DNA of 34,739 nt, taken from positions 1 through 34,739 of the forward strand of contig JASGKO010000030.1 of assembly GCA_049840595.1 (NCBI GenBank), written 5' to 3'. Below the pieces are notes generated by a model. It searched no databases and was not told the DNA's origin. It saw only the letters and a list, made by a program, of their open reading frames with translations. Below, piece after piece: positions 16,491 to 26,400 of the stretch. The DNA is from JASGKO01 sp049840595. Its GTDB lineage: Bacteria > Verrucomicrobiota > Verrucomicrobiia > Chthoniobacterales > Chthoniobacteraceae. Both the position numbers and the translations under genes were made by a program. The stretch's first letter is position 1, and the number at the start of each line of letters is the position of its first letter.

Positions 16491-16507
16491 CCAAGGGCGC
16501 GGAGACA

Positions 16508-16708
16508 TCAGTGCCGATGCGCAATCGTGATAACTTCGTTAAGAAAATTCGCGATTCCGGCCACAAAAAGCAATGAAGACGCCACCAGCGCGTGCGTTCT
16601 ATTCATCTTCAATTTATCGGACGCTTTGATCGTCAGCACCAGGCCAAGGAATCCCACGACAGCAACGATGTTCCACGAAATCACAAAGAAATAATCGATG
16701 GGCTTCAT
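16508..16708 (-). CDS. small two-TM hypothetical membrane protein, 66 aa
   Basis: ATG at 16708 opens a 66-codon frame. It has two hydrophobic helices (FFVISWNIVAVVGFLGLVLTI and ALVASSLLFVAGIANFLNEV) joined by a short basic loop (KASDKLKMNRT) and ends AHRH. This is the layout of a helical hairpin inner-membrane protein. I do not recognise a family. A weak AAAGG lies 14 bases upstream of the start. It is isolated between the REP-like repeat and the TolC gene, with about 130 bp of non-coding sequence on its upstream side. Confidence 0.55.
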   Translation of the reverse strand: MKPIDYFFVISWNIVAVVGFLGLVLTIKASDKLKMNRTHALVASSLLFVAGIANFLNEVITIAHRH

Positions 16709-16838
16709 AGATTATGAGCCTTTACACACCCGAAAAATCTAATCGTCAGCAAATCATCCTCGCCGAGAAAACCATGGGGCTTATTTACTCTTTGATCCGA
16801 AACGCTGTCCGGTCATGAGGAACACCCATTAGGCTGCT

Positions 16839-18425
16839 TTAACGCTTCTGCTGCTTTTGCTTTTTCGCAGGAGCGGCAGGGAGGGCCGGTCCGATGTGCA
16901 CATTTTGCTCATCGAGCAGGGTGCCAGTGGAAACCCAGAGTTGCACCAGCGACACGTTCATATCCACCACCGCCTGCAGCTCGCGGATGCGGGCATCGTC
17001 GAGCTTCTTCTTCTGATCGATCACGTCGAAACTGGAAAGGAGCCCCTGATCCAGCTCGCCATTGGCAATCTTGAGGGCTTCCTCGGCCGCGCGGGTGGAG
17101 GTCTGCGCTGTAATCACCCGCTGGCGGGTGGTCTCAATGTGGCTCAAGGCAGCATCGACATCATAGACGACCTTCATTTCCGCCTGTTTCAGCCTCACCA
17201 GGGCCTGGGTTTTTTGGGCCACGACTTGATCATACAACCCCCGGGCCTGACGATTGCCAATCGGGAAGGCGACCTCGATCCCGCCGACAATCGACGGCGT
17301 CCGATTCTGCAACGCCTTAAGAATACTGGTATCGTAACCGCCGCGCAGACCATTGACCCCGTAGCTGCCGATCAAATCCACGTTGGGATACAGCTGATTC
17401 TTTGCGTAGCGGATACGCAGGCTTTCCCGCTCCACGGTCTTCATGGCGGCCTGATAATCGTAGCGATTCTGGAAGGCATCGTGCAGCAGTTCGTCGCGGG
17501 TCTTGCCCGGCAGTGGCATCTCGTGCAGACCGGTTACCGGATCGAAATCGCGGCCACTATCCTGGCTCATATCGCTGAAGAGTTGCTGCTTGAGAGCAAA
17601 CTGCTGCTGCATGAAATAATCCTGCGCCTCCAGCAGATCGCCCTGATCCGAAGAAACAGCGACCTCGGCCTGCCGCACATCGATCGGCGACATGAAACCC
17701 AACTGGAGACGGCGCCGGTTTTGATCCAGTAATTTTTGGTCGCCATCCACGGCCTGCTGCCGGAGCCGCACGCTTTCCACGGCAAAAAGCATCTTATAAT
17801 ACGTCACCATTACGCCCGCGATGGAATCGATTACTTTCCCGCGCCAGGTAAGCTGCGAGATTTCCTTGCTCTTCTGGGTGATGCGCAGCCCGGCGAGCGT
17901 GGCATCGGGGCCAAAGTCCTTCAGGAGCGGCTGACGTACCTGCAGCCCGAGGAAGGACTGATACTCGGGCGAGAAAATCGATACCGAGGGGTCTTCGTTG
18001 AGCGTGTTCCGCAGCTGATCGTCCTGAAAAGTCAGCGCATACTGGGTTCCCAGCATGGTTTTCCCCTGGAGCGAAACGTGAAACTGGTAATCATTTTCCG
18101 TATAAATCCGCTGAGTCCCGGCCACTCCACTAGTGGCCACGTATTGGGCCGCATTTTGCGGAGTGAGCGTATTCACATACTCCGCCAGCAGGTCGAATTT
18201 GGGATCAAAATCCCCATAGGCCTGCCGGTGGGTGGCGTCGCTGATCACCACATCCAGATTACTCGCCTGGATATCGAGATTGTTTTGCAGGGCGAGATGG
18301 ATCGCCTCCGTCATGGTAATCGGCTCGGAGTCAGTTTTCGCGGGCGCGGGCGCGGCGGCGAAGGAGTGGACGACAGTGAGGGTGGCCAGCGCCATGGAAG
18401 CGCGAAAAGCAGTGCAAAGAGGCAT
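16839..18425 (-). CDS. TolC-type outer membrane factor (OEP family)
   Basis: ATG 18425 (MPLCTAFRASMALATLTVV) gives a signal peptide and lies 4 bp past the stop of the M50-HlyD gene; the in-frame start at 18446 is less likely. The mature protein has two OEP repeats: ITMTEAIHLALQNNLDIQ with LGLQVRQPLLKDFG in the first half, and RDELLHDAFQNRYDYQAA, IVGGIEVAFPIGNRQARG and ALKIANGELDQGLLSSFDV in the second. Long coiled-coil helices of the periplasmic tunnel are visible. TolC-type trimers form the outer-membrane exit duct for type I secretion and efflux. It is the last gene of the six-gene minus-strand cluster and completes its envelope-spanning path. The C-terminus is very basic (PAKKQKQQKR). Confidence 0.9.
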   Translation of the reverse strand: MPLCTAFRASMALATLTVVHSFAAAPAPAKTDSEPITMTEAIHLALQNNLDIQASNLDVVISDATHRQAYGDFDPKFDLLAEYVNTLTPQNAAQYVATSGVAGTQRIYTENDYQFHVSLQGKTMLGTQYALTFQDDQLRNTLNEDPSVSIFSPEYQSFLGLQVRQPLLKDFGPDATLAGLRITQKSKEISQLTWRGKVIDSIAGVMVTYYKMLFAVESVRLRQQAVDGDQKLLDQNRRRLQLGFMSPIDVRQAEVAVSSDQGDLLEAQDYFMQQQFALKQQLFSDMSQDSGRDFDPVTGLHEMPLPGKTRDELLHDAFQNRYDYQAAMKTVERESLRIRYAKNQLYPNVDLIGSYGVNGLRGGYDTSILKALQNRTPSIVGGIEVAFPIGNRQARGLYDQVVAQKTQALVRLKQAEMKVVYDVDAALSHIETTRQRVITAQTSTRAAEEALKIANGELDQGLLSSFDVIDQKKKLDDARIRELQAVVDMNVSLVQLWVSTGTLLDEQNVHIGPALPAAPAKKQKQQKR

Positions 18426-18429
18426 GGAA

Positions 18430-20627
18430 TTAAAAGCGGTAATCAAGGCTCAAAAGATCAAGCAGGGACTGGTAAAACAGCCTGCCAAAAGGATGACGTC
18501 CGGCATCGATCCAGGCCCGGCCCGTCATATTGGGACGCAACAGGCCGCTGGAATTGTCCACCTTGACGACCGCCTCGTAAGTCCGGTCGAGCGGAAGTTC
18601 CTTGCCTTGGATGTTCGTTCCCGTGCGCACGTCGCCCTCGCGGCGCTCGGAAAAGGCGGCGGGCATTTCTCCTTGGATATAGACCGCAGGGTCTTCTTCG
18701 ATCACCCCGTGCAAAATGACGCCAGGGTAGGCGGAGAGTTTGATCCCAACCGATTGCCCTTTTTTCACCCAGCGCACTTCGTGCTCGGAAAGAGGAACCT
18801 TGATGAGCATGCGATCCAACGGGGCCACCATGGCAAAGATATCGCCCGTCTTGAGCATTTCCCCTACCCGCTTTTCCAAGTCCCGATTTAGCACCGTCCC
18901 ACCCGATTGAGATCGCAGCACAAGATCGGCCCGATCGAGGCTGGCCTGATCCAGCGCCGACTGATCCTTGAGCTTGTCGGTTTGCGCAGTGCGCAGGTCG
19001 GCCGGTTTATCAGTGCCCATCGCCTGGTTGATCAGGATATCGTCGATCTTCACCTGGTTCCGCCTCGAAATATACTGGGTTTCAACGGCGCGGTTTTCCA
19101 GCAGGGCCAGCGGAGCACCGGGCGGAACGATCTGCCCTTCATGCACGTAAACTTCCTTGATCCGGCCGATGATAAAGCCCCGGATCACCTCGGGCCTGGC
19201 CAGTTCCACCACCAGCGAACGCTCGATTTTCAATTGCTTGGGCCAGAAACAGAACAGCCCCAACAATACCGCGGCCACGCCGCCAATGAGAGAAAGGCGG
19301 CGCAATCGCCCACCGGTTTTCCAGTCTTCCATGGTCAATTTCAGTTCTTTAAAAAATCCCAGAAACGGCACCACCACCCACGCGACCAAAGCGAGCGTGG
19401 AAAGGTAGTTCGATAAATCTTCCAGCCCATACGGCTTCAAGTGCGGCGACATGTAGGCGGTAAGCTTGTAAATGACCCAATAGCCGTAGAGAAACGATAG
19501 GATGGCGTAGCAGTAGAACAGCCAGAAACGGCGCTTGGGCAGCGGCATCCGGGACAGCGTCGGGTCCTCGCCGAGGTTGCCAAAGAGCAGCTTTTTCACC
19601 TGATAGCCGATCAGGGCGCGGGACTTGGTCTGCAAGTTTGGCACCTCCATCAAGTCGGTCAGAATATAGTACCCATCGAACCGCATCAGCGGGTTCGCAT
19701 TGAAGAAAATGGTGGAGATACTGGCGATGATGATCACGTTGTAGAGCACCATCTGCAAGTACCCGGCTGAACGAGCGCCCAGGCGAACGTCGCAAAAGAG
19801 GCGATCACCAGCTCCACATAAATCCCCGCAGCGGAAATTAGCACCCGGTGCATGCGATTGGGCATCACCCAGCAGTCACTCACGTTCACAAAAAAGTAGG
19901 GCGTGAAGACCAGCATCATCGCTCCCACCTCATGCACCTCGCCGCCGAAATGCTTGCAGGTAAGACCGTGCCCCAGCTCGTGAATGGACTTGATGATGAT
20001 GGTGAGCACCCACATCAACGCCAGATTGTTCAACGTAAAGAACCGGGCCATGAGCCCCTCCGCCCGATCGAGATGGCTGAAAAAGACGATCGACGCCGTG
20101 ACCACCAAGGCCACGCTGATCCAATGCGTCTGTCGCGTCCAGATCCAGGCCAGTGGACGGGCCATTTTCCCAAAGAGCACATCCGGATCGAAGACGGAAA
20201 AGCGGGCAAAGAACAGTTTGTTGGCAAACTGGTAGAGCGAGAACTTCTTCTTCCGATGCGCACGAACGTTTTCATAACGCTGCTTGAGCCGGACCCCCTG
20301 CACACTCAGGAATTGCATGAGTGCCAGGTCGTTGGAGAAACGCAACAAACGCTCGTTCAACTCCTCAGCAGAATATTCCAGCAGGACGTGCGGGAAAAGT
20401 TTGACGAAAGTCTCGCGCACCTGGCGATAGGTCCGCTTGCCGTCGAAGAGAGTCGCCAGCCGGTAATCCTCGGCGCTGAGCCGGAAGTATTGGAGCGAAA
20501 TCGGGTCCTTGATGATGTAAAAGGTGCGGCCCTCGAAGGTCTGCCGGTTGACCACCAGATCGGAGCGCAGCGGCGGGAGAATGATATCCTCCCGGGAGGG
20601 CTGCGAAGCGGTGGAAGAAGCCGACAT
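18430..20627 (-). CDS. PqqD-like / M50 metalloprotease / HlyD fusion membrane protein, apparent frameshift near 19761
   Basis: The N-terminal roughly 110 residues look like the PqqD-like winged-helix seen before M50 domains in this type of protein (RFSNDLALMQFLS). The membrane M50 domain follows, with HELGHGLTCKHFGGEVHEVG (zinc site near residue 216) and, after the frameshift, NANPLMRFDGYYILTDLMEVPNL. Three to four more hydrophobic helices come next, then a HlyD/biotinyl-lipoyl adaptor part (VVELARPEVIRGFIIGRIKEV, LRPNMTGRAWI) in the periplasm. At PGT/GYLQM the frame changes: one base is missing at about 19761-19763, between 'ALVQPG' and 'YLQMVLYN'. Sequence on both sides fits the family, so a sequencing indel or recent mutation is likely. 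ATG 20627 is preferred to TTG 20636. Its place between HlyD and TolC suggests it is the inner-membrane core of an exporter. Confidence 0.82.
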
Positions 20628-20632
20628 GGCGA

Positions 20633-21391
20633 TCAATTCGAAGCGACGGCCTGATCAAAATCCACCTCGGCGCGCATGCCAGCCTTGATGAGGTGATCGG
20701 GGTTGTCCACGAGCAACTTGATCCGAAACAGGCCGCTGGCCGCGTCGATCCGCGGGTCCATGAAAGCAACCGTGCCGATAAACTGCGGGTGCTCACTCAA
20801 GAGCGGGAGGTGAAGCTTGATTTCCTGCCCGGCATGCAGGCGCTGCATCCAGCGGGGATCGAGGTAAAACTGGACGTAAACCTTGTCGATATTCACCACG
20901 TCGAACATTTTTTCGATTTTATCGGCCGCCTCGCCTTCCTCCTTGTAGCGCTTGACCACAATCCCATCCAACGGCGAGCGGATGGATTTTTCGTCCAGAT
21001 AAAGCTGGGCGGCTTTGTAGAGGGTATTCGCCAATTCGAGATCGGTTTCCTTTGCAAGCGTAGCATCCTTGCTCACCATCTTTTCCTGCAGGAGTTGCTG
21101 CATTCCCTTGGCCGTAAACTCCGCTTGCTTGATTTTCTGCTTCGCATCCTCCACATCCAACTTTGCGGCCCGGTCATCCAATTGGGCGAGGATTTCCCCC
21201 TTCTTGACCACATCCCCCTCCTCCACCTTGATACTCTGGATCACGTCCTGTCGTTCCGGCGGGGAGCTGATGCTCACTTCCTTAAAGGGCAGGACCAAGC
21301 CTTGAACCGGCTCCGCGGAGAGGAAAGCCGATGATAAAAGGAGAAGCGTGGCAGCCAAAGCGCCAGACCAGGGGAAAAGGGAAAACCTCAT
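20633..21391 (-). CDS. HlyD/RND-type periplasmic adaptor protein
   Basis: A signal peptide (FPWSGALAATLLLLSSAFLSA) is followed by a membrane-fusion-protein layout: lipoyl half-motif QSIKVEEGDVVKKGEILAQLDD, a short alpha-hairpin (about residues 75-125), the second lipoyl half IRSPLDGIVVKRYKEEGEAA, then the beta-barrel (QFYLDPRWMQRLHAGQEIKL, FRIKLLVDNPDHLIKAGMRAEVDF). At 252 aa it is a compact member. Such proteins bridge an inner-membrane component to TolC. The start overlaps the GAF-HlyD stop by 4 bp, so the genes are translationally coupled. With the two HlyD-containing fusions, the operon encodes three different adaptor modules. Confidence 0.9.
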   Translation of the reverse strand: MRFSLFPWSGALAATLLLLSSAFLSAEPVQGLVLPFKEVSISSPPERQDVIQSIKVEEGDVVKKGEILAQLDDRAAKLDVEDAKQKIKQAEFTAKGMQQLLQEKMVSKDATLAKETDLELANTLYKAAQLYLDEKSIRSPLDGIVVKRYKEEGEAADKIEKMFDVVNIDKVYVQFYLDPRWMQRLHAGQEIKLHLPLLSEHPQFIGTVAFMDPRIDAASGLFRIKLLVDNPDHLIKAGMRAEVDFDQAVASN

Positions 21392-23436
21392 GGAATGTAT
21401 TCGAGCAAGGGATGGAGTTGGAACCAGCGCTGCAGCTTGCAGAGCCAGATGTAGATCCGCAGATGCCTGCCGAGATTGATATTCGCCTTTCCGGTAAGCC
21501 CGGGGCGCATGCCGCTGCGCAGATCGTCAGGAATCGGCGGGCTCTTGATCGTCACGTATAAAACCGTCTCGCTTTCGACCTGCGAGGCCGCCGCACTGAT
21601 CTGCTGGCGATTGGAAAGCGTCGCCTGCAGTTTCTGGCTGGACTGGGCATACAAAAGGTAATCGACTGGCAGCCCTTGCTGGCCGGAGTGATCCAGGGCC
21701 TCTTCCACCCAACCGATGCTCTTTTCGGGCGTATTGATGATGAGGTCCCAATTGCTCAGCGAATCGATCTCGGCAAAGGCGGCCCCAGCCTGGAGATATT
21801 CCCCCGCGTGCAATTTGAGGTCTTTGGTAATGACCACTCCATCCATCGGCGCACGCAAAGTGGCGCTGGCGATATCCTGGCGCAGCTTGGCTTCATTTGC
21901 CGCGGAGCTGGCCGCCTGCATTTCCGATGCCTGCGCGGCCGCTTCATCCAGCACCGGGGCGGCGCGGTTACGATCCGCTTCGGCCAGGAAATGCCGTTTA
22001 TCCTGAATGGCCGCCTCCAACTGCATCTGCAACCGGGAGGTATCGAGCTGGGCGATCGGCTGGCCTTTGGTCACGCGGTCACCTTCATCGACGAATACCT
22101 TCTCCACCTTGCCATCGACCTCGGGAGCCACCGTCGTGTGCTGGGCCGCCGACAGCGCGCAATCCCCCGATACCGTCCACTGGACTGGCCACAAAAGGAA
22201 CAGGAAAACCAGGAAAGCGATAACCCCAGTGCGCAACAGCAACCGATGCCGGCGCTGGCCGGTGAGAACCTCATGGCCATGACGAAGCGCCCGCGCCGCC
22301 TTTAACAACGGCAGCGTCTGGTAATCGCGGGCGGCGATCAAGGCCCGGCTGGCGTGACTGCCGATCCACTCCACCATGCGATGGGAGGGCACGGAGTCTC
22401 CCTGGCGCTGGCCCGCCTCGAAAAAACCTTCCGATGTGCTCTCGCAAAACAAGGCGCCGACCACTTCGTTCTCCGCATTGAGGAGCGGGTGGATGACGGC
22501 GGAAACCACGTGAGAAAGCTCGAAATAGGAGAGATCCACCGCATCGGTGCGCGTAAGCGCCAGCTCGGCTCCCGCCGCCTGCGTGCGCTGGGACTCCGCG
22601 CGCTCCAGCAATTCCTTTTTGCTGAGAATCTTCAACGTATCGCCATAATGCGCTTCCACGAAGGCGGTCATCGCCTTGACCATCGCACTCTTGCGCTCCA
22701 CGGTTTCCTGGCCGGAGATCGCCAGCGTTCGCCATTGATCGCCCTTCTTCACCAGGACGGCACACCGCTCGCAACCAACCAGATCGCGCCCATAATTGGC
22801 GGTCAACCGGGCCACCTCCAGCGCATCGAGCGTCCCCACAATATCCGCCGTAAAGCGGAGAAGGTGCTGCAGGCGCTGGGTCTCCAGGACGAGATTGCCC
22901 AGGCGACGCGATTGCAAGTGCTGATCCACATGCGTAGCCAGCGACTGCAGGAAGGTGACAAATTCGGCGAAATTATTCGGGGCCACGTAGGGCTGCAGCC
23001 AGACCTGCAGGACCCCGACGGTCTGCTCCTTCGTGATCAACGGGACGTGAAGGAAAGGATACGGCGTGCGGTTGTTGAGCCCCTCGGCCACATCACCGGC
23101 GTCTCCCTGCGAAGGGATGAAGATCACCGGGCGACGGGTCTTCACCACCTCATTCAAGATTTTCAGAATGGAAGTGCGCTGCCCTTCATCCGACTGAAAC
23201 AAGCTGCTGGCAAACTCGACCTGCGAGCAGAGTTGAAACTCCGGCTGCTGATCCTGAGCTCGCACTCCCACCAGCCAGACCGCACCGCCCTTGGCATCGC
23301 AGGCAGAGACTACCCGCTCGAGGTATTTTTGAAAAAACTCCTCGCTGGACAGCTCTGCTTTCGCAAGTACGGCAATCTCCTCAATCAGCCGTTGAATACG
23401 GCTGCGCGCGGCTTCCAAGCTGGTTTCATTGGCCAT
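21388..23436 (-). CDS. GAF-GAF-transmembrane-HlyD fusion protein
   Basis: The roughly 400 N-terminal residues are cytosolic and contain two GAF-like domains: about 25-180 (FLHVPLITKEQTVGVLQVWL) and about 200-375 (CERCAVLVKKGDQWRTLAISG, then AVIHPLLNAENEVVGALFCES). A single membrane helix lies near residue 408-425 (GVIAFLVFLFLLWPV). The periplasmic part is a HlyD adaptor with lipoyl halves VAPEVDGKVEKVFVDEGDRV and ATLRAPMDGVVITKDLKLHAGE, and a barrel ending DDLRSGMRPGLTGKANINLG. GAF domains bind small ligands, so this could couple a cytosolic signal to the export channel. That is an inference; no ligand residues can be named. GGGAGC precedes ATG 23436 as a ribosome binding site. It lies 48 bp downstream of giant gene B. 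Confidence 0.88.
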   Translation of the reverse strand: MANETSLEAARSRIQRLIEEIAVLAKAELSSEEFFQKYLERVVSACDAKGGAVWLVGVRAQDQQPEFQLCSQVEFASSLFQSDEGQRTSILKILNEVVKTRRPVIFIPSQGDAGDVAEGLNNRTPYPFLHVPLITKEQTVGVLQVWLQPYVAPNNFAEFVTFLQSLATHVDQHLQSRRLGNLVLETQRLQHLLRFTADIVGTLDALEVARLTANYGRDLVGCERCAVLVKKGDQWRTLAISGQETVERKSAMVKAMTAFVEAHYGDTLKILSKKELLERAESQRTQAAGAELALTRTDAVDLSYFELSHVVSAVIHPLLNAENEVVGALFCESTSEGFFEAGQRQGDSVPSHRMVEWIGSHASRALIAARDYQTLPLLKAARALRHGHEVLTGQRRHRLLLRTGVIAFLVFLFLLWPVQWTVSGDCALSAAQHTTVAPEVDGKVEKVFVDEGDRVTKGQPIAQLDTSRLQMQLEAAIQDKRHFLAEADRNRAAPVLDEAAAQASEMQAASSAANEAKLRQDIASATLRAPMDGVVITKDLKLHAGEYLQAGAAFAEIDSLSNWDLIINTPEKSIGWVEEALDHSGQQGLPVDYLLYAQSSQKLQATLSNRQQISAAASQVESETVLYVTIKSPPIPDDLRSGMRPGLTGKANINLGRHLRIYIWLCKLQRWFQLHPLLEYIP

Positions 23437-23484
23437 GATCGCTCCCAGTGACGCCTGAAATCAGCATCCGGTCAACAGTGGATA

Positions 23485-26400
23485 TTATGGATTCGACGCG
23501 GTGGTATAAATGCCGTTGCCAGTGACGCTTGGGATGTAAACCACGCCCGCGACGCCATCGTTGGTAATCGGGGATTTCGTATAGATCGCCCCATCGAGCA
23601 GCTTGTATCCCGAGCCGAAGGACGCCACGGTCACCCCATTCGGATCGATGTAATTGTAGGTCGCGGAGCCATCCTTGTTGGCCGCCACCACTCCACCCGC
23701 TGCAGTAAGAGCGATATTGTGGGCCGATTGAATGGCGGCGACATGATCCACGCTGCCCGCCACCATGGAGGAAATCCCCTTGGCCGTCAGGTTATTGACC
23801 GAGCCATTCTTGGCCGCCACCGAAGCGCCACCACCATAGACGCTACCCGCAGCACCCGCGACCAGACCGACGCTGCCATCGCTGTCGCTAAAGGTTGGCA
23901 GGGTACCCAGGAACGGAGCTGCAGTGAAGGTCATCGACTCGCTACGGAACGTCTCCAGGAAATCCGAAGAATAGGATTGGATCGCGGTCGTTTGATCCGT
24001 ATTGCCCACAAATCCAGCGAGGGTGATGTTATTGATCGATCCACCCTTGCCAACATAGACGGGCTGAGTCGGATCGGATGTCCCAAAGTTAAGGGTGCTA
24101 CCGCCGTTGCCAGCGATCAAATCCATTTCCGTGGAAACGCTACCCGACTGGGTAACGGTGTTGATACCACCGCCAGCACCGCCGGTGCCATGAGCATTTC
24201 CGAAGGCAATCACCGATTCCATTCCAGCCCAGCTACTGAGCGAAGGCGTATTGGCCACGAGATTGACGATATCCGAGGTCGTGGACGCATAGGCACTTCC
24301 GCCCGCGCCCGCTTCGACAAGAATCTTCGCCCCGGGGCCGGAAAGAACGCCCGTAGAGGCATTCAGCGCCGCGTTGTAAACGGAACCACCGGCACCACCG
24401 GCGGTAAGGCCATCGGCACCAGTGCCCGCAGCGGCAATCACACCACCACCCACTGCGGTAACGATGATGTTATTCGCAATATTGCTCACCCCTAGGTCGC
24501 CTCCCTTGCCACCGCGAGCGCCGAAGCTCACGCCGCCGTTGCCCGCCATGATGATGTTGGCGCCGGCCGTTTCAGTCGTGCTGTCGTAGGCCGTGGCCGT
24601 AACTTCGACATTGAGAATACTGCCGCCCGCACCACCGTTGCCAATGATGCCGGTTCCACCATCACCCGCAAAGAAGGTCGCCAGTTGCGGGGTTTTATTT
24701 TCCGTCGGGGAATTAATAAAGTTGGTGATCGATCCACCATTTCCACCGGTAAGGCCGCTGCCGCCATTACCAGCCTCGACATCGATGATGCCGCCAAAGC
24801 CGTTGAGCAGAATACTCGGTGAAGAATTGAGCACGCTACCCCCGTTGCCGGCAATACCACCGGCCGCATTACCACCGGCACCCGCAATGTAGCTCAGCTC
24901 CGTGCCCGTGCTGGTGATTCCCAGGGAAGCCACAAACTTCAGAATGCTTCCCCCCTGGCCACCTTGAGTGATTCCGTTTCCACCGGCACCACCCTGAACG
25001 ATGATATCTCCGGTCGAGGTATCGGGGCTGGTGTTGAGACCCTGGCCAACCACCGAACCACCATTTCCGCCCACCTTGCCGCTGCCGCCGTCGCCGGCGA
25101 TAAACACCACGCCATCCTGAATATTCAGAATAGAAATACCGCCGCCAGTTCCACCCGTGCCTTTAATGGCTGCACCGCCATCACCGGCATATAGGCTGGA
25201 CGGCAACGTATAAGAGCCTGTGTAAAGAACGGTGATTCCACTCACACTTCCGCCCGTGCCGCCAGTGGTGAAGCCGCTGCCACCATTGCCAGCAACGACG
25301 GTGAATCCGAAGGAGCCCGTCACGGCATCGGCAAAATTCGTTCCATCAATCGTAATGGTACCCGCAGTGGTACCACCGATGACGCCACCATTGCCACCCG
25401 CACCGATAACACTGCTGCCACCGTTACCAGCTTTCAAGGTAAGACCGGTATCAAACAGATCCTGCCCTAGCGCTGTCCCGTTTACATAATAGATCGTGAA
25501 TCCCGGAGTGTTGGTAGCGGTATCGGGGTCCAAAAGGGTAGTGAAACCGATCTGGGTCGAGTCGGTAGCGTCATACCGGAAGACGTCAAACGGAGGAATG
25601 GTGCTTCCGCTATGCGGGAACTCACCCAAATAGGTGCCCGAGAGCGCCGTAACCACCGTGGCGCTGTTGTAGTTGCCCGGGTTGCTTACCGTGGGATCGT
25701 TACCATAAACATTCTGCTGCAGCGACAACGTATAAGCCGTTGCGTAAACATGGGATCCACTGGTGATGGTGCCGTAAACAGCAATCTGGGAACCCTGGGC
25801 ATCACCCGTCGTGATCGCGAGCGACTGCGGGGTAAAGTTACTGCTGTCCGAAATGGCAGCCCCCAAACTGGTATCCCCAACCAGTGCGATGCCCGACTGG
25901 TTGCCATTCCCGCCGGAGGATGATTGATTGGTAAAGGCCCCCGTGCCATCACCCGTCCAATCCACCAGGAACGAGGCCGGGGTCTTCGTGAGAGCAACCA
26001 CATCAACGTTGCCATCACCATTAAAATCTCCCACCGTGAAGGTGCTCAAGGTCGCGCTCACCAAGGATACTTGCGCCGTGCCGTTGTTTTGGACATTGCG
26101 GTTGGTATCCACCTGTCCCATGGACAACGTGACAAAGGCGTTGGGGGCATCCCCAGTCGAGAAGTCGTATCCGATGATCTTGTTGTCTCCGGCTTTGCCA
26201 ACGAACACCACATCCGAACTGGTGCTGGAGCCGGTGCTCAATCCCGTGGCAACCAAAGTCACCGGAGTCGTATCCGAATGACTCCATAGGACAACCCCGG
26301 GAGTTCTGGCAGTGCTGCCATCCAAGCTGAAGTCGGCATACAGGTTCCCCGTCGTCGTGGTCACGGTGGAGCCCGAGTCAAAGGTGACGGTTTGATCCGT

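Noticed and set aside
19755..19770. Programmed -1 ribosomal frameshift in the M50-HlyD gene
   Set aside because: No X-XXY-YYZ slippery site or downstream stem is evident, and the fusion is expected to be a single continuous protein.
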